Assembly (NCBI GenBank): GCA_027032655.1
Contig: JALVMZ010000513.1
Coordinates: forward strand, 1-10,636
Direction of reading: 5' to 3'
DNA from: Desulfobacteraceae bacterium
GTDB lineage: Bacteria; Desulfobacterota; DSM-4660; Desulfatiglandales; JALVMZ01
DNA length: 10,636 nucleotides
Both the position numbers and the translations under genes were made by a program. Below the pieces are notes generated by a model, which had not been told where the DNA came from, made no database searches, and was given only the letters and a program-made list of their open reading frames with translations. Shown here one piece after another: positions 1 to 6,324 of the stretch (within the stretch, counting starts at the first letter, position 1; each line of letters begins with the position of its first letter).

Positions 1-224
1 GGCTGGCTGAGGTCTGGGGCTTCAGCACAAAGACAAAGTCTCCCTTGTCAAGGCGTGGGTTGTTTATTTTTCCAAATTGGGGGTGCTGGCCTCCCCTTGT
101 GTAGTTTACTACATTTTTGCTGAGGTAGGCTCCAAGTTCAAGGCCTGTTATGTATCCGTCCCTGTCTGCATCTGCATATCCTTTGGTTATTGCCTGGAGG
201 AATACTTCCTTGAATACTGAGCGG
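1..224 (-). pseudogene. Detached C-terminal part of the caspase-family gene, out of frame after a 14-bp duplication
   Basis: On the minus strand this stretch stays open to the window edge in the frame that continues the caspase gene once one copy of the 14-bp repeat at 211-238 is removed. The restored protein reads SVFKEVFLQAITKGYADADR and onward. It includes a canonical 12-residue EF-hand-like loop, DADRDGYITGLE, at 137-172, and then a segment containing QHPQFGKINNPR. C14 proteins of bacteria commonly continue after the catalytic Cys with an SVF motif, a helix and a D-x-D/N-x-DG-x-I/V-T-x-x-E loop, so this is clearly the natural C-terminal part. There is no independent start with a ribosome binding site here, so as sequenced it should not be translated. 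The gene continues past position 1. Confidence 0.8.
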
Positions 225-873
225 TGAATACTGAGCGGTCTGGGACCTGCTCGTTTTCTCTTCCTGCGGTTATGAATTCTCTTACAGGCTCTGAGACTGC
301 CTCTGTTATGTATCTTGGGGTTGGGTCTCTTACTATGTTCCATAAGGCTCCGCTGAAGCAGGAGTCAAATACTGCAAGGACATGTTTTGCTCTCATGGTG
401 AGGATTATGTCCTGGAGCTGTCTCATGCTTATGGCTGTTAGGCGGAATTCTGTTTCTCTGGCAGGGGAAGGGGAGTCTGAGGGGAGGATGTATCCCAGGG
501 GTGTTCCATCAACCTGGGGGAGGGTATAGCCATGGCCCGCAAAGTAGATGAGGATTGCACGATTTGGGTCTGCTCCAGCTCCTGTGGCAAGGTTTGTAAG
601 GGCCTTTAGAAGTTCTTCCTTGGTGGGGTTCTTTACGAGTTTTACTTTAAAGCCAAGTTTTCGCAGGGCTGAGCTTACCTGCTCTGCGTCTTTTACTGCG
701 TTGGGAAGGTCTGGGAGGTAGTCGTAGTCGCTTACTCCTATGACTAAGGCATAATATCCTGAATATAGGGGGAGGAGTTTTCCGTCCTTTGTTTTTGCAT
801 TGATGGAAATTATTGACCTTTTCCCTGCGAAAAGAAGGAGGGAAAGGAGGAGAAGAGCTGTTCCTCTTCTCAT
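187..873 (-). CDS. Exported caspase-family (peptidase C14) protein, C-terminally truncated by frameshift
   Basis: As sequenced this encodes 228 residues. The N-terminus MRRGTALLLLSLLLFAG is a signal peptide or membrane anchor. The caspase-like fold starts at YYALVIGVSDY (about 40-50). The catalytic dyad is visible: His114 in YFAGHG and Cys172 in FDSCFSG, each after a hydrophobic strand as in metacaspase/orthocaspase-type C14 enzymes. After SVF (214-216) the frame shifts into TAQYSRKYSSRQ and stops, because the 14-bp repeat at 211-238 is duplicated. I chose ATG 873 because AGGAGG lies 6 nt upstream and the hydrophobic leader follows at once; an in-frame ATG at 954 would overlap the regulator gene and put a charged leader before the signal peptide. 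The gene starts 16 nt after the response-regulator stop, so it is last in the visible operon. Protease function is inferred from the family; the substrate is unknown. The truncation may be real, phase-variable or a sequencing or assembly error. Confidence 0.85.
   Translation of the reverse strand: MRRGTALLLLSLLLFAGKRSIISINAKTKDGKLLPLYSGYYALVIGVSDYDYLPDLPNAVKDAEQVSSALRKLGFKVKLVKNPTKEELLKALTNLATGAGADPNRAILIYFAGHGYTLPQVDGTPLGYILPSDSPSPARETEFRLTAISMRQLQDIILTMRAKHVLAVFDSCFSGALWNIVRDPTPRYITEAVSEPVREFITAGRENEQVPDRSVFTAQYSRKYSSRQ
211..238. repeat. Perfect 14-bp tandem duplication inside the caspase gene
   Basis: The unit TGAATACTGAGCGG occurs twice back to back, at 211-224 and 225-238. Because 14 is not a multiple of 3, the second copy shifts the minus-strand caspase frame and creates a TAA stop at 187-189. 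Removing one copy restores an open frame to the window edge with a plausible C-terminal domain. This is the pattern expected of strand slippage or of an assembly artefact. Confidence 0.95.
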
Positions 874-879
874 GGTTTG

Positions 880-885
880 CCTCCT
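880..885 (-). promoter_or_regulatory. Ribosome binding site that sets the caspase gene start
   Basis: AGGAGG on the minus strand lies 6 nt before ATG 873-871. It sits in the 16-nt gap after the regulator stop codon (TAG at 892-890). It favours the start at 873 over the longer in-frame ATG at 954. Confidence 0.85.
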
Positions 886-889
886 GTTT

Positions 890-2266
890 CTATTTTTTCT
901 TGTATTTTCTGTAAATGGTGGCAGGGGAAATTTTAAGCAGGTTTGCCACCTCATGGGGTTTCATCTTTTTTTCGCAAAGCAGATAATTGATTAAGTCGGT
1001 TTCAAGGCCTTCTAATCCCCGGGGGTCCTTTTTGATTTTTTCTGTCAAAGCTTCGTAAAGGTTCTGCTCCTGGAGGCTGATTGCCAAGGTAGGGGTATGG
1101 TGTAGCTCTTTCCAGAATCTTGCATCTGCCACCTCCTGCAGGCCTATTCTAAGTTCTGTTTTGTGGTTTTTTTCTTTGTATTTTTCTTTGATGGTTTTGA
1201 TGAGTCTTTCTAAGGTGCGGTAATTTCCAGGATATTTCTGTTTTTTTAGGAATTCAATGGCGGGTTCTGTGAATTGGAGGGAAAATTTTTCAGGGGCTGC
1301 TTTTTGGAGGTAGATTTCTATGTCCTCGGGTCTTTTCTCCAGGGGAGGAAGGTGAATTATGTAGGGAAATCTCCAGTAAAGTTCCTGTTTTATTTTTTCT
1401 TTGGGATTTTTGGATGTTGCTGCTATGGTAAGGACATCCACTTTTATTTCTCTTGTTCCTCCCAATCTGGTAAATTTGGAAGTTTCCAGGAAAACCAGAA
1501 GTTTTGTCTGGTCGCTAAAGGGAAGGTCGCCTATTTCGTCCAGAAATACAGTTCCCCCATTGGCCCGTTCAAATAAGCCGGGATGAGCATGGGTGGCGCC
1601 TGTGAAAGCTCCTTTCTCGTGTCCGAATAATTCTGAGGTTATAAGCTCTGGGGGAATGGTAACTATGTTGATGTGGAGGAAGGGTTTGGCTTGTCTTATG
1701 AGGGAATGCAGGGCCCGGGCCAATTCGGTTTTTCCGCTTCCTGTGGGTCCTAAAATTAGAATAGGGCCTTTGTTTGTGGGGGTAAGGGGTATTTTGATTA
1801 TTTCGTTGAGGACCTGGGGGGAGGCTGTGTAATAGCCTACTGAGGCTAATTTTCCCTGAAGAGCATTAAGGTTAGCGGCCTTTTTTAAGCCAAGGAATTC
1901 CTCTAATGTTTTCTTTACTACCTGGTCGGAGGAATAACTGTCTAAGAAGGGGATGCCTATGGCTCTGGCTTCGGCCACCACTTCTCCTGTGCCGAAGCGG
2001 GAGACAAGCATGATTTTCATGTCAGGGAATTTCTTTTTTATTCTTCTGGCTATTACTATTCCTTCTTGAGAGGGAAGGCGGGATAGGAGAAGTTCCTTGG
2101 AAATTCTGTCAAAGTTTAAGTCTACAAAGATAAAATCAGGTTTTTCTTCCTGCAGTGCCTGGAGAAGCTCCTTTCCGTTGGTGTAATGTATTGGGGAGAG
2201 ATTGGGAAATACCCTTTGGAAGACCTCAACAAAGCTTCCATCGTCGTCAACTATCCATATCTTCAT
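890..2266 (-). CDS. Sigma-54-dependent response regulator, NtrC family
   Basis: 458 residues in three domains. The receiver (1-120) has the acidic pocket D7-D9 and probable phosphoacceptor Asp49 (FVDLNFD). The AAA+ sigma-54 activation domain (about 140-365) has Walker A GPTGSGKT (173-180), the sigma-54 contact loop GAFTGA (219-224), Walker B FLDE (241-244) and the LYWRF segment (296-300). The C-terminal Fis-type helix-turn-helix (about 418-458) ends in ISPATIYRKYKKK. It should hydrolyse ATP to open sigma-54 polymerase promoters after binding upstream enhancers. Two oddities are visible: the usual receiver Lys seems replaced by Ser110 (IPFLDS), and the Arg common in VDVRIIAAT is Leu279. AGGAGG lies 6 nt before the ATG, which overlaps the kinase gene by 20 bp, so the kinase is the likely partner. 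The only sigma-54 promoters in the window are the divergent pair near 9550 and 9700, which are its likely targets. Confidence 0.96.
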   Translation of the reverse strand: MKIWIVDDDGSFVEVFQRVFPNLSPIHYTNGKELLQALQEEKPDFIFVDLNFDRISKELLLSRLPSQEGIVIARRIKKKFPDMKIMLVSRFGTGEVVAEARAIGIPFLDSYSSDQVVKKTLEEFLGLKKAANLNALQGKLASVGYYTASPQVLNEIIKIPLTPTNKGPILILGPTGSGKTELARALHSLIRQAKPFLHINIVTIPPELITSELFGHEKGAFTGATHAHPGLFERANGGTVFLDEIGDLPFSDQTKLLVFLETSKFTRLGGTREIKVDVLTIAATSKNPKEKIKQELYWRFPYIIHLPPLEKRPEDIEIYLQKAAPEKFSLQFTEPAIEFLKKQKYPGNYRTLERLIKTIKEKYKEKNHKTELRIGLQEVADARFWKELHHTPTLAISLQEQNLYEALTEKIKKDPRGLEGLETDLINYLLCEKKMKPHEVANLLKISPATIYRKYKKK

Positions 2267-4343
2267 CTGTATCCTCCTTGCTTCTTTTTATTTCTATTCT
2301 AACAGTTGTTCCTTTGCCTGGGGCTGATTTTATTTTTATTTTTCCCCATTTTTCCATAAGCGCCTTCACCTGGGTAAGTCCATGGCCACGCTGGGAAGGG
2401 TCTCCTTTTTTCCCATAGGAGAATCCATCTGCGAAGATTTTTGGAAGGATTTGCGGGTCTATTCCCTTCCCATTATCCTTTATTTCAATTATGATTTCAT
2501 CAAAATTCTCCTGGGCGCTTACATTAATGGTGGGAGGAGAGGGCGGGGAATAGTTATCAAAGGCTTCTATGCTATTTTGAAGGAGGGAGAGGAAGGCCTG
2601 TTTGAACTGGTAAAGTTCCTCTGGATATAGCCTGGCAAAGCTTCCTTTGTTTGTGTTGGAAAGACTGGTGTTTATGGTTATTTGTTTTTTCAGGGCCTGG
2701 GCTTCCATCTCTGAGACTGCTGCTGCCAAGGCATCCTTTACTATGCTTCCCCTAAGGTTTAATATTTCTTCCCTGAGTTTCTCAACAGCCTTAAGGGCTT
2801 TTGCCACTGTTTTGGGGTTGTATTTTTTCATGGCAATGACTTTCCTCAGGGTGGTTTTCACTGCCCTTTTTGCCCTGCTCCATTTGGGATGGTATCTGTA
2901 AAAACCCATGGTTTTTTTGAGGAAATATTCTAAGTCCTGTTTTAGTTTGTCTCTGAGCTGGTCCAATTCGTGCTGGGGATTTTCGCTCTGGATGATTCTC
3001 TTGAGCCTGTATATTACAGAGTGGGTAAAATGGCTGCCTGATATGCTCTGGAGAACCTCGTCTGGAGGGTTTGTAAAAATCCTGACATACTTCATCTTTA
3101 CTGCCATACCCACCAAGAAGCCAGCTATAATCATGCCCAGAAGATAAAGGGAGTTGAAAAATAGCCTTTTGAGGGTTCGGGATTTTCGGATTTCCTCAAG
3201 CAAAGCCTCCCTATTTGCAATGATTTCCCGCTGAAGGGAGGGGCGAAGGTAAGAGGCCATGGATAAAGCCATCTCTAAAGCCTTAAGACTTTGAAAAAGC
3301 TTCCCCTCCCATTTCCATTTCTTCGCAATTTTCATGTCCTCTTTTACAGCCTTTTCCACCCATGGAAGGTTGAAGGTCAGGGCAGCTGCTCCCTTCCACT
3401 CACCAATGGGGCTTTTCCAGAAGGAAAAACCCGAAAAGAACAATGTATCTCCCTGCCTTGCGAGATATTGCAGGGAAATTTTGGAAAGGGGGAAGGGAAG
3501 ATAGTATTTTTTAAGGGAAGGGAAAATTATAAGCCCTCCTGAGTTTTCAAAAAGGATTAATATCCCTTCCTTTAAGGTTAGTATTTCGTAGGGGACATTC
3601 CCTATTGCTAAACTTCTGGGATTCTGGGAATAAAACGGGGGAGGATAAAGGATAAGGGAATATTCTATGCTCTGGCTTCCAAGGGAATAATATTTTTCAA
3701 TTTTCCCTGCATATGCACCGAGCAGAGCCTTGAACTTGAAGGGGAGTTTTTCCGCCTCAGCTCCTTTCTTCCAGATATAGTAATCCTGCTTTTTTTTAAA
3801 TAAAAGTCGTTTCCCATCCCATGCAATGATATCCCCGGCTTGTGGAATTTCCCTCTGGCAGGAAAATCTGCAGTGGAAAATCCCATCTGGTCCAGAAATC
3901 CAAAGGCCATCTTCTTCGGGAAGATAGGAATCTATCCTGCCATTATATAGGGAGGCCAATTTTCCATCTTTAAAAATAAATACAGAGTTTTTTGTCAATA
4001 TAAGGGGATTTCCCCCAATTTCAAAAAGGCCAATGGGATTGGAGAGGGGAATTTCGTGATTTTTGAAGGAAAGGGAGTTTTTCTTCAAAAGAAGAAAACC
4101 CTGGGGAGATGGGAGGAAATCAATTGCTCCCTTTGTCTGGATTTTCTTTTTTAAATTTGAGCCGTTTTCCTGATAAATCCATCCGTCTTCCCCAAGGAAA
4201 TAAAAATCCCCGCCTAATTTTCTAATTTTTAAAATATGGGTTTTGCTATTCCATACTTTTACGCTTATTGGTGGGATATAGTAAGGCTGAGAGGAAAGGC
4301 AGATTAATGAAAGGTTAATGAAGAGCAGGGCCTTTTTCCACAT
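2247..4343 (-). CDS. Membrane sensor histidine kinase with large extracytoplasmic beta-rich domain
   Basis: 698 residues. The N-terminal hydrophobic segment (about 4-18) is a signal anchor or signal peptide. Residues 20-325 form a beta-rich extracytoplasmic region of short repeated strands (for example GDFYFLGEDGWIY, LWISGPDGIFHC, IIAWDGKRLLF), resembling propeller-type sensors, then a helical stretch (about 329-390). A transmembrane helix follows at about 394-416. The cytoplasmic part has a helical dimerisation region (about 430-535) and a HATPase_c domain (about 565-685) with N box LLQNSIEA (N590), G1 box DNGKGI (623-628) and G2 box GHGL (653-656). I see no standard H-E/D-x-x-N/T-P box; His441 in FTHSVIYRLKRI is the best phosphoacceptor candidate. 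AGGAGG lies 6 nt before the ATG. The gene overlaps the upstream gene by 29 bp and the regulator gene by 20 bp, so translation is probably coupled. The signal is unknown. Confidence 0.93.
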   Translation of the reverse strand: MWKKALLFINLSLICLSSQPYYIPPISVKVWNSKTHILKIRKLGGDFYFLGEDGWIYQENGSNLKKKIQTKGAIDFLPSPQGFLLLKKNSLSFKNHEIPLSNPIGLFEIGGNPLILTKNSVFIFKDGKLASLYNGRIDSYLPEEDGLWISGPDGIFHCRFSCQREIPQAGDIIAWDGKRLLFKKKQDYYIWKKGAEAEKLPFKFKALLGAYAGKIEKYYSLGSQSIEYSLILYPPPFYSQNPRSLAIGNVPYEILTLKEGILILFENSGGLIIFPSLKKYYLPFPLSKISLQYLARQGDTLFFSGFSFWKSPIGEWKGAAALTFNLPWVEKAVKEDMKIAKKWKWEGKLFQSLKALEMALSMASYLRPSLQREIIANREALLEEIRKSRTLKRLFFNSLYLLGMIIAGFLVGMAVKMKYVRIFTNPPDEVLQSISGSHFTHSVIYRLKRIIQSENPQHELDQLRDKLKQDLEYFLKKTMGFYRYHPKWSRAKRAVKTTLRKVIAMKKYNPKTVAKALKAVEKLREEILNLRGSIVKDALAAAVSEMEAQALKKQITINTSLSNTNKGSFARLYPEELYQFKQAFLSLLQNSIEAFDNYSPPSPPTINVSAQENFDEIIIEIKDNGKGIDPQILPKIFADGFSYGKKGDPSQRGHGLTQVKALMEKWGKIKIKSAPGKGTTVRIEIKRSKEDTDEDMDS

Positions 4344-5397
4344 CCCCTTCCTCCTTGATTATTATTTCCCCTGAGGCTGATGGAAAAACAACAGGGGAGG
4401 GAATTTGGTTCAATTTTGGTTTTAATTTTTCAAATTTGGCCAAAAAATATTCCTTTTTCCCTTCTGTGTCTTCCCCCTCCAAGATAAATGCCAGAATTTC
4501 TCTTCCAGGCGCTTGAAAACCAGAAAGGATTTTCAATTTTGAGAGTTTCGGGAAATTTTCAAATTTTCCCTTGTCTAAAAGTTCAAAATATTCTCCTAAA
4601 AGAACATACCTGCCTTTGCTTGTCAGAAAAAGCAGTCTTGGTCCCTTTGGGGTCTCCACCAAACCTGCTGTGGAATTTCCAGGAAGGTGAAAGATTTTTA
4701 CCTTGCCCTTAGGCTTGCAGGTATGGGGGGAAAGATTTATGATTGTTCCCCTTTGGCCTTTCTGGTAAAAAATGAATATCTCCTTTCTGGAGGTTAAAGC
4801 ATACATTTTTGCTGCCTCTACAGTGAAATTGCAAATATTCCTTCCTGAAAATCCCACCATATAAACTGCCCAGGAATATGAGCTTACGCCATTGAAGCTT
4901 ACCTCTCCCTGAGATGGAGAGCCAATAAGGAGAAATCCCTCCTGCATGGGCTGGACTTTCTCCAAACTATGGGGAAAGGGGAATTTCCCTAAAAACCCAA
5001 GCCTCCCCCCTTGCTTTCTCCAGACTTCCACATATCCCCGAAAACCCCTCCATCCCCAAATTTCCTCTATTCTCGTCTTTTTGGAAAAACAGTATTCCCC
5101 AAAATCACTGGTGGCACAGGCGAAATCCCTTTCTAAGGGAGCAAGCTCTTCCTCATGTTCAAGCCTTCCCTGGGGGGAAAACACTAAGAGAAGTTTTCCT
5201 GAGCGAAACCAAAGTTTTCCTTGCTTGGTTCCGAGAAATTCAGCCTCAGCACAAAGGGGGACCTTCCCCCTCTCTGTATAGAGGAAGAAGGCCCCATTTT
5301 GCCCAACCAGGGCAAATCCGGTGGAGATGTGGACAAGGGAGAGGGAAAATCCAGCATTGAGCAGAAGCAAGAGAAAGACCAACTTTATTCTGCTCAT
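4315..5397 (-). CDS. Exported protein of unknown function, beta-rich
   Basis: I do not recognise a family. From ATG 5397 the product is 360 residues, beginning MSRIKLVFLLLLLNAGFSLS, a clear signal peptide, with no later membrane helix. The rest is rich in short beta-strand/turn units (for example GFALVGQNGAFFLY, GKLWFRSGKLLLVFSPQG, GPRLLFLTSKGRYVLL), reminiscent of beta-propeller blades and of the sensor region of the kinase encoded next. Five Cys are present after the signal peptide and could form disulfides. The start is uncertain: an in-frame GTG at 5412 would add five residues, and neither start has a well-placed Shine-Dalgarno (an AAGGAG lies 18 nt before the GTG). It follows the barrel gene by 40 bp and overlaps the kinase by 29 bp. 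A role as an accessory sensing partner of the kinase is only inference. Confidence 0.75.
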   Translation of the reverse strand: MSRIKLVFLLLLLNAGFSLSLVHISTGFALVGQNGAFFLYTERGKVPLCAEAEFLGTKQGKLWFRSGKLLLVFSPQGRLEHEEELAPLERDFACATSDFGEYCFSKKTRIEEIWGWRGFRGYVEVWRKQGGRLGFLGKFPFPHSLEKVQPMQEGFLLIGSPSQGEVSFNGVSSYSWAVYMVGFSGRNICNFTVEAAKMYALTSRKEIFIFYQKGQRGTIINLSPHTCKPKGKVKIFHLPGNSTAGLVETPKGPRLLFLTSKGRYVLLGEYFELLDKGKFENFPKLSKLKILSGFQAPGREILAFILEGEDTEGKKEYFLAKFEKLKPKLNQIPSPVVFPSASGEIIIKEEGDVEKGPALH

Positions 5398-5437
5398 ATT
5401 TAAATTATACACATTATCCGCAGCCTTCGCTCCTTTT

Positions 5438-6313
5438 TCAAAACATCACCCCTATATGGAAGGAAATGTTCATAAATAGGAAGGCCTTGGAGAAATCCTT
5501 CATACCAGGAGATGCTGCCGGGTCGTAAAGGGTGCCCATCTGCGGTATCCATTTGTCAAAGACCTTCAGCTTGTAGTGGTAAAATTCACCCTCCACGCAT
5601 TCGGTGGTGCTTCTTCCGCTGGAGTCTTCCCTTATCTCACAACGGCTGGAGGTGAAGCGAGGATAATAACTAAGCTGGAAATCCCCTCCTACTACAAACC
5701 GGGTCTCAGAGCCTGCAAAGGGATATGAGAGGGAAAGGAGAAGGAAACCGCCTGGCCCTTTGCCTTTCTCTACGGTAAGTACCCGCCTCCAGATGGAGCT
5801 TTCCTCTTCCTCGCTGGAGAAGGAGGAATTCATTGTATGGGATGTTGTCAGGCGAAAATCCGCATAAGAAAGGCCAATGCCGATAAGAAGGGGGATGGAA
5901 TGAAATTCTGTCTGAAGGCACGGCCCAAAGAGGTATTCCTTAATCCTTGGGGTAAATTCATACTGGTCCTGATATTGGACAGTGGCAGTTTCCTGGGGGA
6001 TTGTGTAAGTGTAGGTGGCATTGGAGGAGAAGATGTTGAAATTATAGCCAAGGATAAACCCTTTATTTTCCCATGGAAAAACATCCAGCTCCAGGCCAGC
6101 TTTCCACGGGCTGAGCCCTCCTTCCTCTTGCTTTTGCAATTCCTCAAAGATGCCAACCAAGCTTTCCTCCCAGACTTCCTGGCCCTTTAGGATAGAGCCA
6201 GCATATTTGGAGGAGAAATGAAGGAAGGGGAGGAAACCCTTAAACTTTATTTGGGTGGAGGAAGCCCAGCTCAGGCCTGCTATCAGAATTGCAATTGCAA
6301 TTTTTCTCCACAT
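5438..6313 (-). CDS. Predicted outer-membrane beta-barrel protein
   Basis: 291 residues from ATG 6313, with signal peptide MWRKIAIAILIAGLSWASS. The rest alternates amphipathic strands (GFILGYNFNIFSS, PLLIGIGLSYADF, GFLLLSLSYPF, TRFVVGGDFQLSYYPRF) and ends with a strand closing on a terminal Phe, FLFMNISFHIGVMF, the usual C-terminal signature for outer-membrane barrel insertion. I chose ATG 6313 because AGGAGG lies 5 nt upstream; an in-frame ATG at 6328 would place that Shine-Dalgarno inside the coding sequence and add charged residues before the signal peptide. The short gap to the LamG gene suggests co-translation. The specific family and ligand are not recognised. Confidence 0.82.
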   Translation of the reverse strand: MWRKIAIAILIAGLSWASSTQIKFKGFLPFLHFSSKYAGSILKGQEVWEESLVGIFEELQKQEEGGLSPWKAGLELDVFPWENKGFILGYNFNIFSSNATYTYTIPQETATVQYQDQYEFTPRIKEYLFGPCLQTEFHSIPLLIGIGLSYADFRLTTSHTMNSSFSSEEEESSIWRRVLTVEKGKGPGGFLLLSLSYPFAGSETRFVVGGDFQLSYYPRFTSSRCEIREDSSGRSTTECVEGEFYHYKLKVFDKWIPQMGTLYDPAASPGMKDFSKAFLFMNISFHIGVMF

Positions 6314-6318
6314 TTTTT

Positions 6319-6324
6319 CCTCCT
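6319..6324 (-). promoter_or_regulatory. Ribosome binding site that sets the start at 6313
   Basis: AGGAGG on the minus strand lies 5 nt before ATG 6313-6311. It supports this start over the upstream in-frame ATG at 6328, which overlaps the previous stop codon. Confidence 0.8.

Noticed and set aside
874..954. N-terminal extension of the leftward caspase to ATG 954
   Set aside because: It would run antiparallel in frame across the end of the regulator gene, has no ribosome binding site, and would bury the signal peptide 27 residues in.
5404..5409. TATAAT on the minus strand just before the unknown exported gene, as a possible internal promoter
   Set aside because: No TTGACA-like element lies at 16-18 bp (the nearest TTGAAA is 26 bp away), and the implied start would fall at the start codon itself.
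6131..6156. Minus-strand TGGCA and TTGCA elements as a further sigma-54 promoter
   Set aside because: The spacing between the two elements is 11 bp rather than the required 6, and the site is inside a coding region.
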